Source: Elysia chlorotica (Eukaryota; Mollusca; Gastropoda; Plakobranchidae). Taken from it: a stretch of 64,000 nt of DNA. This document shows, piece after piece, positions 38,951 to 51,499 of this stretch. Location: positions 149,751 to 213,750 of the forward strand of contig RQTK01000013.1 of NCBI GenBank assembly GCA_003991915.1, written 5' to 3'. A program made the position numbers and the translations under genes. The notes under the pieces were generated by a model that saw only the letters and a program-made list of their open reading frames with translations, had not been told where the DNA came from and made no database searches. Every line of letters starts with the position of its first letter. Position 1 is the first letter of the stretch.

Positions 38951-38968
38951 TAATAATAATAATAACAT
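38861..38968. repeat. (AAT)n microsatellite, imperfect
   Basis: AAT/GAT triplets with CAA interruptions over about 105 bp. Confidence 0.95.
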
Positions 38969-39333
38969 AATAATCATATTATAATAACTTTATTTATAAA
39001 ACTCAATTATTTTTAATTGCACTAACAAAACATATCTGAACTAATTCCCTGAATAATAAAAAAAGCGTAATGCTCGATGCATTTCGTTCGTGTACAACGT
39101 TACCTCATGAAAAGGGGGATAAACGATTATCAACCATTACAGAAACTTGACAGTTTTATTACTTTCTATGATAAATGCCTACAGAAATGAAAACGTCTGC
39201 AAGGAGTGTCTTTCTAGCAGCCAAAGACATACAGAATTAGAAAAAAAAAATAATGTATAGAAATAACGCGGCTCTCTAATAAAAGCTATTCTTTCATTGC
39301 ATGTTGCATCGCATTTAAGATATAAAGATAGAG
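38969..39333. other. AT-rich non-coding stretch
   Basis: Nothing recognised. Confidence 0.5.
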
Positions 39334-39401
<68 letters not shown>

Positions 39402-39454
39402 GGATGGATGGATGGATGGATGGATGGATGGATGGATGGATGGATGGATGGATG

Positions 39455-39527
<73 letters not shown>

Positions 39528-39528
39528 G
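39334..39528. repeat. (GATA)n-(GGAT)n-(GATA)n compound array
   Basis: GATA units (39334-39400) switch cleanly to GGAT units (39400-39456) and back to GATA (to 39528), keeping the four-base phase throughout. Confidence 0.98.
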
Positions 39529-41439
39529 TAACGGATCGACAATCAGCTAGATTTGATAGATTATTTTGGTCTCCCATTTATTAGTCAAGGAAATAATGTA
39601 TTGCATTTTGACATGTTCATGAGATAACGGAATGGGGCTGTCTGTGGCCTCTCTGTTTCATCTTTCATGATCAGTAATAATTATTGGAACGAAGAGCAGT
39701 AGAGGAAAGAAAGAATGAGTCGGAATTTTTAAAATCCTTTTCGTAAATAGAGCATGACTGTGTAATTATTTAATCTTTGTGCAGGTAAAGACACTATGTA
39801 ATAGCCTGTTGTATATCATCTATGTGTAGATATTAGAGAAACGGCACGAATACGACACCAATCTACGTATCTATACAATAACAAGCATTTCGATAATAGA
39901 TAAAGATAAATAAAATGGACGTAGCGACAGAAGAGAACCAAGTATTTATAGAGAGAGATAAAAAAAATAGCAAAAGCATTCGACACAGAAGGAGCAAATA
40001 AAAGCAAGTAGACAGGCCTGATAGAGACTGGCTAATGATTTGATTTGAGACCTCAAATTCAATTTGACAGCACATACATAATTATACTTCTTTCTCTAGT
40101 CAATCCATAATATAACCTATAATAGCGCTAGTGTTGGACGTTAAATCAACTCAATCTCACCCCCCCCTTTTTTTAAGACTATAACCTTCCCTCTACAAAC
40201 TATAGACTGGTGGATACGTTATATAATTATTATGGGGGCAAGGATTTAATTGTAAAATACATGCAATCGCGCAATATGGATTTCCTTTGTAGATAACTGA
40301 CCAGCAAGGCCAGTACAAAACTCAACTAAATCATTCTCCGACCACCCATAGCTTCTTTCCCCATTTGAGGCTGATTCAAACTAGATCTGCTTAACCCTGG
40401 TACAACACGGGGCGTGTGGGCTGGCTGGAACATTTCCAGACACTCTCATCTAAACGGGCTGGAAGGCTTGGCTAACTCAAATTTCAACACAATTAGCCAA
40501 GGTAAAACACCAACAATTTCCTCTTGAGCAGACATATGCCTTGGTTTTGCTCATCCTTGGTTGGGCAACCGGTCAATTCTCTAACAGCATTCTTGAAGCC
40601 CCTTGATCCCTGTCCAGTGAAGAACATATCGGCCAGTTTGTTTACAAGGGTGCACGTGCGCCCTACACAACTGGGGGCAAACAACCGGAAAATCTGATAA
40701 GACCTGGTTAACCACTGGTATGTGTGAAGAGATAGGGCAATGGGAGCTGCAGGAAGACTTGAGCCCAGGTATCCTCTCTGCCTCCCTCCATTCCCTCCAA
40801 GAAGTGTAAGGAGGGATTTAGAGAGACCATTCTTCAAGTTCAGAAACGGATGGTAAATTCCAGTGTTCTAAAATCTAGACTAAGTTTAAAAGATACGCTA
40901 AGGAATGCGCCTTTAGAGGATATTATACTTTGAAAACGCTACCTGTTGCGCAAATATGGGGCAGCAAAAACAAAAATGGCCACCAACGACAATTTAAAAC
41001 AATGAAAAACCCCTTTGATGCACTTTTATTGAGGTGATAATTCCTATGCCTTTTAAAGTCATTAAGTTTCATAATTTCTCTTGACAAAAATAAATCCATA
41101 TTAAAAAGTACTTTTTATTTATAGTTTGATGTTAGAATTTGTGAAAGCGCCTCCTGAAAAATGACAATTTTCTATGTGCAAGGGCAATAAACTTAACAGA
41201 GATAACATACAACTTAGCAGAAACCATTGCTTATAACCATTGCTTATAAAGGCACAGTTATTTTGATTTCTCGTATATTATTTGTTTAATTGCATTTTGT
41301 CAAACATATGGGACACTAGTAAGAAGAGTACTACACATATATGACTTGTAGAGGAAATGATCATTATTCAGTAACACTCCTAATATCTTTAAGTATTCAC
41401 GCCAAACAAGATTTTTACACAGTAAGGAATGCTGCCTTG
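39529..41439. other. Non-coding stretch with possible SINE tail
   Basis: At 40120-40170, TTGGACGTTAAATCAA followed by CACC and a C/T run looks like a SINE 3' end, but I cannot delimit an element. 40380-40850 is GC-richer, with a 114-codon minus-strand frame that has no recognisable domain. No gene supported. Confidence 0.4.
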
Positions 41440-42250
41440 GCCTAGCATTAACTTTCACCTCTCTTTGTGTTGAGGGAGGCAGTGGGTGGCTGTGGGGAAG
41501 ATTGCTGACGTCTGGTTGAGCGACATCTTATTATGGCAAAATTCAAATTATGAGCCAAGCAGGCATGGAGGCGGCGGGCTCTTGACACTTTGCTCAGTCC
41601 CATAATCACAGGGTCGAGTTGAACAATAGAACAGCTTCTCCGGGAGCACCTGCCCTCACACACTGCCCGGTATAATAAAGATCTGAGATCACTTTTCATC
41701 TTATCTTTGTTCATTCCCTCCCAAGCCTATCTGGAACTACATATAGAGCACGGGATAAGTTTGATGTAGTTTATTTTCTCGAACCCTCTTTAATAAATTA
41801 AAATAATCGCTATGATTATTTGAATCCCTTTCTGGCCTAGAAAAAAATAAAGCTCTAGAATAATATTATTCCGTTTCATGCTGCTCGTCAAACTATTCCA
41901 TGTGTCCATCCTATGCTCAGTTTCGGAATTTTCTACCCATTGGCGAGATTATGAAAAAATAGTTGTATCTTTTTTCCCAAATAGACGTGTCACCCTAAAG
42001 TACGACATTATTCCGATTTTTTTAAATCAAATTTTTGAATGGCTTTTTTAGCCTCCACCCCAACCTGTTTCTTTATATAAATATGCCCCCTTCCCGTAGC
42101 TCCCTGGTTCCCTTGCGCCTGTGACGTGATGTGCATAATATCTCACTGAGAGGTCTGGATCAGACACATCTATCACAGCTTCACGAGTTCCCCCTGCCGC
42201 GATCTAATGGTGAAAAGAGTCAACACGGAGCAGTTGGGCCTGAAATAAGA
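41440..42250. other. Two GC-richer blocks in AT-rich DNA
   Basis: Blocks at 41440-41700 and 42085-42240 stand out from AT-rich sequence between them. Frames in them have no recognisable domain. They are possible conserved non-coding elements. Confidence 0.3.
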
Positions 42251-43490
42251 ACAATCTCATAAATTGCGCAACATGAAAAGGCATAATGGCCGGAACGCAG
42301 ACGTCTAAATTCAGAAACATACATACTCAAATTCAGAGCATTATTTCTTTTCATGCTTCGATTTTCATTATTAGCCTTGCTCCGTTTACAAAGATTAAGC
42401 TAAGATATGGAGAAAAAATGTTGACGAGGGTTTGACGAAGGTAAATGGGTCGAAAAAAATTACCGGGGCTTTTCGTTAGCAGAATTAAAACGAGAATCGC
42501 CTATTTGGAAGAATTGAACATTCGGATCTTTTGGAACAGGGAAAGTAAAAAGAGGGCAGAGCAACGGCCACCATTTTCTTCTAAATGCGAAATAATTTCC
42601 ATACAAAGACAAATTTTTAAGACCTTCCCAATTATAAGGACGCCTATGCGTTTTGCGATAATTAGATAGAGACATATGTAGATAGATAGGTAGATTGGTA
42701 AATTAAATCGAGACAAACAATAGGGTGTGTATGTGTGTGTGTGTGTTTCCCATAAAACACAGGTAGATACACAATGCCGGGCAGGTGCCGGTACCCAGCA
42801 CCATAACAAAATTCAAGAAATAATATTATGTCTGGTTCATTGTTGGACTGCTCTGTTTTAATGATGCCTCATTATCAATCAATGAGATGAAGCTTAGAGC
42901 AACAGGACAAACCATTCAAATAGTTTAAGATTAATATTAGTCTATTCTTATTATTATACTCTTCGTGTCCATTCATGCTTTAGAGCCTTACTTCAATCTA
43001 AATCATAGACTATATCAAGCTTCAATTCTCGTCCTCTCCCCCTCTCTCTCTCGGTCTCCATTTCTTTGTCTCATCATTCATTCATTTTTTCCTCTTTAAA
43101 TGATTAAAACCATAAAAATTCTACGATTAAAATGTTGAGCAAGAAACCTATTCAGTTGAAATCTTTCAGCGTTCTACTCGCAAGGTCGTAGAGGGAAGGT
43201 AAGTGACATTATTTATGATGGATTCGTGCAGTCAACCGAGAAAGAACCAACAACCCACATTTCTTTTCATCAGTTTAACATTTTTTAAACATTCTTGCTT
43301 AAGAGGTGCATAATGAGAGATAGCAAAAAAAAGAAAGAAAAAAAAAAGAAACGGCACATTAAAATCATACTGGCATGGTTAGCATTAGGCTAGATTATAT
43401 CCAATAACCAGCAAATCTTTATGATTATTATCCTTGTCGGTGCTAGTCTGATAAGCCGAGCACATTGTTGGGTGGTCTGGATCTAGTATT
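42251..43490. other. Non-coding stretch
   Basis: Contains a short GT run (42730-42748). Nothing else recognised. Confidence 0.5.
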
Positions 43491-43556
43491 ATTACTCTAT
43501 CTCTTTCTATCTCTTTCCCTCCTCTCTCTCTCTCTTTCTCTCTCTCCCTCTCTCTT

Positions 43557-43587
<31 letters not shown>

Positions 43588-43594
43588 TTCACTC
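43491..43594. repeat. Imperfect (CT)n tract
   Basis: CT-rich array with TTTCTC interruptions. Confidence 0.93.
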
Positions 43595-44514
43595 AAATAT
43601 CATCCCCACACTCTTCTTTTGTTCTATTTCCTCCCCTCATAATAATTATAACGATAAGAAGAAACTTACCATTTTCTTCTTTTTTTTGCCTTCTCAAGAT
43701 GTTTGATAATTGCAATTTAATTCACATTATCAGCTCTTTTCCTCGATAAATCTCTGCAAATCCTATTTATATTTTCTCGCACAGAACCAAATCCAGTGCT
43801 ACTTAGCAACACATCTTAATGAAGCGAGAGACCAGAATGATTGGGCAGGTGATTAGAAGTTTGATTACTTTTCCACTCTGGCATGTTTGCTTAGGTTCAG
43901 TTTAAGTCTAGAATTCGAGTGTCAAGAAGGATTTTGTCGCTACTTATCTAGATTTTTACATCTTCTCAGGATAGAAGGAAAAAGAGAGAGGGGGTGTGGA
44001 TAAAAGAGTATGGAAAATAAAACATTTTGAATGCTCTTACCATAAGTGTCTATGAAGCTTTACCACGACTATATTCTAAATAAATGAGTCTTTTGATGAG
44101 ATTTTGGCACACAGTGTCACGTAGAGGAAACCTTTTAGAAGAGGCAGGTAATTAGATAGTGCCAAAGCTCTGCTCGCGAGGGTTTCAACACGCGGCGAAA
44201 AAAAAACTTGGAATTTGAGGGAAAGAAAAGCTAGTTCACAGAGACTGTGTGAAAAACGAGTTTCCTAAGTCATTTACCAAAAAAGGTGTCTGAAACTTTT
44301 TATGAAGTGTCTTTTCATTTGCAAATACTTGTTATTTTATTTTCTTTACAAACATAAAAATCAGTCTGAGAAGAAGTTGAACACAAAACACTATATTAGA
44401 GCTACTTTATACCTAACTTTGGATGGTTTGAACTTATTTGCAAAAAATACATCAACGGTTACAAAGGGTAGGCCTATTGATATTTTAACACATACTTGAA
44501 TTAGTTGAAATAAA
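43595..44514. other. AT-rich non-coding stretch
   Basis: Nothing recognised. Confidence 0.5.
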
Positions 44515-44601
44515 GTTGAAAAGAGAGAAAGATAAAGAGGTAGAGGAAGCGAGCGAGAGAGAGAGAGAAGAGATAGAAGAGGTAGAGGAGAGAGAGAGAG
44601 A

Positions 44602-44686
<85 letters not shown>
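44515..44686. repeat. (GA)n array with GAGGTA-rich start
   Basis: Imperfect GA/GGTAGA sequence passes into pure GA from about 44605 to 44685. Confidence 0.96.
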
Positions 44687-45410
44687 ATTATGAAGTGAGA
44701 TGAAAATAATTCAAAGTATAAAAAACATCGTGAAAAGACAAAGAAACAAAATGGTAGAAAAGGAAAGACAAATTCTCAATTCTCATCACGTGTGGGATGA
44801 GCGCTTTAATCTAAGATATTTGTCCGCAATGAACTCGCTTAACTGTAAAGATTAAACACGGATTGGAATATTTGAAAACAGCATGCTGGGTGCTGATCAA
44901 AGCTCCTTCATTATATTCACCAACAGGCCTCGAAACTTTTTTCGGCCAGCTTCATTTTGATCATTTTTACTTTTGCTTTGTATGCTTTCATGCTGATTTC
45001 CCTTCCAACTAACACTTGGTTTTCTGGACGCTAATGTAATGTGTTATAACTTTTGCTGTTGTAAATAGACTGTGGAAAAAGAAATGCACAGTGTTGGTTC
45101 TTTAAACTAGAAGTCACAAATGATTGCTGGTTTGTGGTTTCATTTATTTCCATTTGTTTCTAAAAAAGACTCCGTGTTTAGCGAATATCATTCAACCAAT
45201 GAACTTGTTAAAAAAGATGTTGTTAATAGGGATTGCATAATATTATGCTAAAATGAGATTTCTGCAGACTTGGATTGTTTATTGAATAATTCCCCTACTA
45301 CACACCAAAGTAGGCATGTCTGCATTTTCAAATGTTTAAATCTGTTATTAATTTAGAACATTACAAGACAGCTGTACCATGCCGAATGAGAAGTCATTGT
45401 AAATGAGCCA
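44687..45410. other. AT-rich non-coding stretch
   Basis: Nothing recognised. Confidence 0.5.
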
Positions 45411-45480
45411 TGAAGCTTAATTGGTAGAGCATTAAAGAGTTAATAACGTTATTTCGACTTCTATTCTCGGTAAGGTGGTT
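45411..45480 (+). pseudogene. Decayed tRNA or tRNA-derived relic
   Basis: AGCTTAATTGGTAGAGCAT at 45414-45432 differs by one base from the common tRNA D-arm AGCTCAATTGGTAGAGCAT. ATTTCGACTTC at 45451-45461 is a weakened B-box. Spacing between the two is about seven bases short of a normal tRNA, and the acceptor ends do not pair. It is therefore a pseudogene or the head of an old SINE, not a working tRNA. Confidence 0.45.
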
Positions 45481-46000
45481 TTGCTCAATGACATCGAGAT
45501 AATATCCTTACAGCATTATTTTTCACTTCGCTTGGTGAAAGCCTCTATATCCTTAACCGATAATTATGCCAGAACTTAGAGAAACACATTTTATGATTTA
45601 TTTATCTATTTTTTTACCATCAATTTTTGCTGACAAAATAACTATTCCAAAACTTAATACATGTAGTACAATATAATATAACATGATTGACATTAGGAAT
45701 TATTTTCTAAGAATGCAATAAACATTATATCACAAGTTGAGGAAAACGAAAATGTGAATGCCATGCTCAAAAAGAAGAAGAAGAAATTGAAAAAAGGCGA
45801 CTACAACATTTTGAAAATGATAAACTCGATCATTAACCTCTTCACTTCAAGTGCTATTCAATTGAAATCTGCCACGAAGACAAGCTGGGCTTTACAGTTC
45901 ATTTACATGAAGAAGAATACACTGAAGCTTCCCGACAGCAAATAGGATATATTGACAGACCCCAGAATCATACAAAACACGGTCACGCAAATTAATCAAC
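45481..46000. other. AT-rich non-coding stretch
   Basis: A plus-strand 63-codon Lys-rich frame (45754-45945) has no recognisable motif. Confidence 0.45.
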
Positions 46001-46350
46001 TGTAGGGGTCCCTGAGTCGCTTCCCTGCGTCGCCCCGAAACTCTAGACCTGTTGGTTTGGAGCGCGTGGTGTTGCAGTCAGAGGCTCTCTCCGGGGTGTC
46101 CCGCCCTGTGTGGTGCCCGTCCCCGAAGCGTGTGTGCCGCGACACGCCAGCGCCACCGACCTGCCACAAATCAAAAGTTCCACATGGATGGGCTGCGTCT
46201 ATACGGGGCAACCTGGCCAGACAAATGTGGATTTCCGCCCCCTTAGTATGGGACAAGAGATTCATAGGCGGGAGCTTTTGTGTCCTGGCCTGAATAAAGA
46301 GAGACACTATGCACTTAGCCTGGAGTCTATTCAATCATCGAGCGGCGCAA
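46001..46350. other. GC/CpG-rich island, open in several frames
   Basis: A sharply GC- and CpG-rich block. Three plus-strand frames and one minus-strand frame stay open across it, as expected of GC-rich DNA with few stops, so openness is not evidence of coding. No domain recognised. Candidate exon, promoter or regulatory island. Confidence 0.3.
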
Positions 46351-46850
46351 ATGTAGTGACAAATGATGTCTTTCAAATAATGAATGATAACACACTTTTT
46401 TAATTCTTTAGTTCTAAGCTACGAGGAGTATATAATATACAAACTGTGGGAAACGGGACATAATTTAATTCCCTAAAATGAAATGAGGTTGAAAGCATTC
46501 CTTCATCGATTAACCCCAATAAGTTCCCCCGATACGGTTACGACCTGGTTTACGGAATCATACATCAGCGATAATAAGGAATCCCAAACCTATAGAATAA
46601 ACGTGTGACGAATTATTAGACTTTTTCGAGCGATTTGGCTGCTTTTTAAAATTCTTTTCAAGTTCACTTAATTCGTTGAAAGACCCTAAACAGTTTTAAA
46701 AAGGCGAGCTAAGCATGATCTTTGAATAATGTCCCACTCAACACTGGCTTGAATTCAAAGCCAGAAAAAGGAAAACACAAGACATTGTTTAAATTTAAAA
46801 CTATATATTTTCATGTAAAATATTGCGGGTTGGCAAACTTGGCCCCGCCT
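46351..46850. other. AT-rich non-coding stretch
   Basis: Nothing recognised. Confidence 0.5.
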
Positions 46851-47265
46851 CCCATAACATAGATGGACAGTTTCACATGGTCGGCCCATCGAAGACCTTG
46901 CGATAACCGTAGCGAAAACGAAGACGATAGGTAAGGGAATCTACTTCGGCGCCAAATCATAGCTCTACCCCAGACTTAGGAAAGCAATGAAACCCCACAC
47001 CTAAGGTTCGTGAATAATATGTCATCCGTTTTGGTTGTGTGCACCGCAAGCCCTGCATCGTGCTTCTGTAAGAGCTGAGGATTCACGCTGGGCGCCTCTT
47101 AGTGCCAAGCGACCTGTGTCAACAGCTTTCGGTGTCGCGGCTCAGCTCGCGAGGCATCCCTGGTGATGGCGATGCGCCGTACGTGAGTGCCAGGACCCTG
47201 CGGGGAGTCCGGGACAGCTGACTGGTCGGGTCGCTCCACCGGTTATCAAGGTGAAGGCGGGTTAA
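46851..47265. other. GC/CpG-rich island
   Basis: CpG-rich, densest at about 47085-47245. No open frame of note and no RNA recognised. Confidence 0.3.
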
Positions 47266-47818
47266 CATAATTATTTACTTTCTGCTTTTTGATGTGCTTT
47301 TTTGGAGGGATAAGGCAACTTCGCCAAATTCCTTCCAGGTACCCGTAATTAAAATATAATGTGAAATCGTCTGATCTGCATTTTCATTTTAAATTGGTCT
47401 GAAATTGTCGCTATTAATACGTTATTATAACAGTTTTCCGTATGAAATTTTTAGCGTTTTTGTGCTCAATATTTCAAAACCTCACAATTGTTTCCTAAAA
47501 AATATAACTCTTAGAAATAGGCCTAGGTTTAGAACGTTACAGATTTGTCTATGCTGGAGCAAAAAAAAAACACCCTTCTTTCTTAAACATTGTGTTAAAC
47601 ACTGATCTATGCAGTAACGTGATTTTGTTCTCGATTCTTTATCATTTTGGGATAAATTGCCCAATTGAGTAAATACATAAATTTGCCTATTTCTACTTTG
47701 TCAACAAGAGACTGCCAAGAACATAGAGCGCTAAGAATCTCGGGCAAATTACTTTCGTTGAACTTTCCTTGAATCTCCTCTCGAACTGGCTATCAATCTG
47801 CCGGTCGATATCCTTTCT
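47266..47818. other. AT-rich non-coding stretch
   Basis: Nothing recognised. Confidence 0.5.
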
Positions 47819-47859
47819 CCCCCCCCCCCCCCCCCCCTCCCCCTCCCCCCCCCCCTCTC

Positions 47860-47926
<67 letters not shown>

Positions 47927-47930
47927 GTCT
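47819..47930. repeat. Poly-C passing into (CT)n
   Basis: C runs with T interruptions (47819-47863) pass into CT dinucleotides to about 47930. Confidence 0.97.
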
Positions 47931-49436
47931 TGGTAGTCCCATAATTTGCTTAGACCACAACGACATGATTGTACTCAATACTTCAGCACGTGTCATGCCT
48001 GAGACCACCACCACCACCGCATAGTTTGACCCCCAGTCTACCACAAGCCCATTGTGCCGGCGGTCCACTCAACCATACCCAACTCAAAACAAACATTGAC
48101 CTGCCCGAACCCAGACATTTTCACCCAGATAGTATCTCTGGTTCTCTCAGCTCCCCCAGGGTCTGTGGTGAGCTTTCCATCTCCATAATTCCATTTAGCT
48201 GCTGTTTGAGGCGCCCTACACGGAGTTCTAAATTAAAAGGTCTAAAAAGTCGTCAAACAGGTCATGGAAAGAGGGCCAAACACACAATACATGCAGGCAT
48301 GCAGAGTATTATTAACGTCATAAATATAAGGCGAGGAAGCAAGGTTAGTCTATAGCTTCTAAAAATATTTTTTGAATATGTAAGATTTTCTTTAGTTGGG
48401 AAGCAGGGCCGTTCGGATTCCATTGCAAATTATGCATTCGGCTCTCATGCTTAAATCCACTCTCATTTTGCTGCCATCTATTAAGACATTATTGCTGTAT
48501 TTTGTTGATCACTTAGTGCATTTCTAGACGAGCTTGATACCGATCTTTGACTGATTATGTCTCCTTTTCAACCGTTCTCCCTCCTGCTCACACAGACCGC
48601 CCGGCCCGGGCTACCACCCCATCAGTGAGAGCAAACTGACCGGGCTGCTGTGTCTACACGGCACTGACAAGACGCTAATCAAGTTATCTACGTCAACACT
48701 GGTCTGCTCCACTGCAGACACTACTTTGCGTAGCTAGAATTCGGGCATCATTCTACTGCTACTCAACCGTTCCCTGCACCAGTGTCTTCGAAAAAAGTTT
48801 TATGCTACCGATGATATAAAATGAAAGCCCCGAATACCAGTTATATATTGACTTATGTTTTTTTAAAGAAGAAAGGAATCTATGAAAAGCAATTACATAC
48901 ACAAGTTTACTCAGGATGTTTAATTTACCTACAGCGAAGAATTTTTCTATCATCTTTAGAATCCCAACAATTGCCACAACACAATGTTGCTTCCCTAATA
49001 AAAAATATTCCAAAGCTTTGAAAATGTCAGAGAAAAAGTCCCTAGAATCGCAACTTTTGGGTTCAGTGAAAACTCCAATTCATCACGGTGTCTTCTGTTG
49101 TTTACATACAAGACACTCATACTCGATCTCTTGGCAGAATCACAAGTTGGCTCCAAATCTCTAGGTCGACCTCTAAATCAATCTTTCATTCTATTTAAGT
49201 TTGTAGTGCTCAATATTCTCTTCTCTTTTTTCTCCCTACTGCATTTGCCTTAAATGCACTTTTTCCAGAGTTCTTAAATTCTTTCTATAGTGCTTTCTGA
49301 TGGTGAAGTAAAATAGCCATAGGAGTAGAAATACTTTTCAGACTGATGGATAAAAATATTATTTTGATTTCTCCTGCCTTAACTTGAGACACACACTTTC
49401 AACTACAAGAAGCGTTTTTTTCTGGACAAACTAAGA
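47931..49436. other. Non-coding stretch
   Basis: GC-richer patches lie at 47990-48190 and 48570-48730. Neither has a frame I can assign. Otherwise AT-rich. Confidence 0.4.
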
Positions 49437-49736
49437 TTAACACTTTGAACCAAAATGAGCACGCAACTTTTCTATGAAAAAATACGAGTAGATCTTATGA
49501 CACGCACAACCTTTTCCAAATGTAACCACATTTGACCAATCCGTTTTGTCAGACTGAAGCTCAGCAAAATCTCCTCGCTGAGTGGTTTGCGGGACCAGCA
49601 TTGTCCACTTGTCGAAGTGCATCATCACCACAGGTGAACCATGAATCTCACATCGACGAGTACAGTTTACTTCATGCACAAACACACCCGTGATATGGTG
49701 AGCAGTCCACCATACATGTATAATAATGGAGAGCAT
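49437..49736 (-). CDS. Possible small secreted protein, 99 aa (hypothetical)
   Basis: The minus-strand frame continues upstream to 49835, but the first 20 or so residues there are a translated CAA/TTG array. I therefore prefer the ATG at 49736. The 99-residue product begins with a short hydrophobic stretch (MLSIIIHVWW) that could be a signal peptide or anchor. It has Cys at positions 25, 29, 77, 79 and 99, an NCT sequon at 24-26, an RGD at 54-56 and GKGCACHK at 74-81. Paired CxxxC and CxC spacing with few low-complexity residues is unusual for a chance frame. It loosely recalls small cystine-rich cytokines, but I cannot place it in a family. It may be one exon of a longer gene or a chance frame. 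Confidence 0.3.
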   Translation of the reverse strand: MLSIIIHVWWTAHHITGVFVHEVNCTRRCEIHGSPVVMMHFDKWTMLVPQTTQRGDFAELQSDKTDWSNVVTFGKGCACHKIYSYFFIEKLRAHFGSKC

Positions 49737-49781
49737 TGATATTAATAGAATTGCATCCAACCAACTAAACCGATTTAAAAA

Positions 49782-49800
49782 CAGCAACAAAAACAACAGC

Positions 49801-49834
<34 letters not shown>
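49782..49834. repeat. (CAA)n microsatellite
   Basis: CAA triplets, pure from about 49798 to 49834. Confidence 0.96.
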
Positions 49835-50280
49835 TAAAACGTAAGAAACAATGACATGGTTTTGATGTGAGTGAAATAATTACGAACTTAGACGGAAAAG
49901 AGTCATCACTAACACATGTGCCTTTTGTTGTTTAAATCCGCTTTGATCGCCTCTTTCTCTTAACTTCGCCTGTCTCCTGGCAATCTTCAAATGGTATCAC
50001 CTCTACTGGTATTTTGACCCATTCCTAACATCATAGGCAACAGCATCCTAGCACCAACAACGGTCAGTTCTCTATGAATGGGACAAATCTTGTCAATTTG
50101 AGCAAAAAGGTCGAAAAGAATGGACAGCGTTTGCAGAATGGGTGGTTACCGACGATGAAAAATCTTCTGGATGTGGCAGGACCATTATCGAGGTGGGTGG
50201 CCGCTTCAACTGACAAAGAGGTTCAACCCGTGGTGGACAGATCACTGTACCAGGACATGCAGTCACAGCCATGAAAAGGT
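49835..50280. other. Non-coding stretch
   Basis: Two short overlapping plus-strand frames (about 50074-50274) of balanced composition, none recognised. Confidence 0.4.
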
Positions 50281-50440
50281 CACACACGTACATGTATAGG
50301 AGAGATAGAGAGAAGGAGAGAGAGAGAGTGAGACACAGACAGACAGAGAAATACAGAGAGAGAATCAGAGAAAGAGACAGAGAGGGAAAGAAAGAGAGAA
50401 AAAAACGAGGTGTATAGAGAGTGAAAGGGCGAGAAATACA
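50281..50440. repeat. Imperfect GA/GACA tract
   Basis: Decayed mixture of GAGA and GACA units. Confidence 0.88.
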
Positions 50441-50943
50441 ATATATGATCATTGTCCACAATTTACAATTAAAAGGAAAGGAGTAAAACAATGGAGGAAG
50501 ACAGAGCGTACTAAAAGGGGAAAAAAGCAAACATAAAATATCATGGTGTATCATAGTGTGTTATCTTATCACTAAAATACACCGATACTATATAAGGATC
50601 GTGTGAGGTAAAAAAAAGGTAAATATCACACACCAGAGTCGCAAACAGCAGGACTAAGACGATGAATATTAATATTCTTATTTTGCTTAAGCAGCTTTAC
50701 TAACCTACAGTAAGAGGTCGCCGAGACTTAAGTATATCCCCAGGTTAACCTCGATCTCTCCTGGGGAGAGAGGACATGGTGGCTGGACTAACTGTCACTT
50801 CCGATAATGTCCAGAGGGGCGCACTGCCTCCTGGGAGAGTGGACCTACATGCCTGGGAGAGACTGGCTGGGGTGATGGGAGGCGGAAGGTGAGGACAGTC
50901 CAGTCCTACTAACTGGACGCATGTCAAAACGACATAGTCACCT
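50441..50943. other. Non-coding stretch, GC-richer at its end
   Basis: 50740-50935 is GC-richer, with CTGGGAGAG repeated at about 50831 and 50852. No gene recognised. Confidence 0.4.
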
Positions 50944-51019
<76 letters not shown>

Positions 51020-51109
51020 CGAATGAAAGACGTATAAGACACGAAAAGTGGAAAGCTGGTGGTTGAGAAAGAGAAATAGAAAGTGAGAGAGAGTGAGAGA
51101 AATAGAGAT

Positions 51110-51142
<33 letters not shown>
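50944..51142. repeat. (GA)n arrays
   Basis: Two pure GA arrays (50944-51019 and about 51112-51142) are separated by mixed sequence. Confidence 0.95.
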
Positions 51143-51144
<2 letters not shown>

Positions 51145-51407
51145 AAATGTTAGATCGCTTTTGCGCAGAGCTTTCCAGAGGAACGTACCGACCCCAATGA
51201 GCAAAAAATGTCACCTAAATTAAAAGAAAATATATCACTCGGGGATGGACGTAACTTGATCTAAAGCGCACTCTAGAATCTTAAACATAAGTAGTGGATA
51301 AGTGTCGGGTATAAGTAGGAGGGAAATAGAAAATCATAGAAATAAAGGTGAAAGAAGATACAAATATTTACACATTTAAAAAGGTAGTGAATGTTTGAGA
51401 AAGAAAG
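51143..51407. other. Non-coding stretch
   Basis: Nothing recognised. Confidence 0.45.
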
Positions 51408-51411
51408 AGAT

Positions 51412-51449
<38 letters not shown>

Positions 51450-51462
51450 CTCTGTCTCTCTG

Positions 51463-51494
<32 letters not shown>

Positions 51495-51499
51495 GTCTC
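51408..51499. repeat. Back-to-back (GA)n/(TC)n palindrome at gap edge
   Basis: A GA array (51411-51446) meets a TC array (51447-51499) at GAGAGATCTCTC, forming a self-complementary foldback that ends at the assembly gap. Confidence 0.95.

Noticed and set aside
39334-39528. Regularly spaced repeats, possible CRISPR-like array
   Set aside because: Contiguous tetranucleotide microsatellite without spacers, in a eukaryotic setting.
40493-40837. 114-codon minus-strand frame
   Set aside because: Balanced composition but no family, start context or splice sites that support it.
46052-46403. Three overlapping plus-strand frames and one minus-strand frame
   Set aside because: All frames are open because the block is GC-rich with few stops. 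None has a recognisable domain.
48565-48740. Pyrimidine tract plus CACACAG followed by a GC-rich open stretch, looking like an exon start
   Set aside because: The donor-like site would leave a 29-base exon, and the peptide in either frame matches nothing I know.
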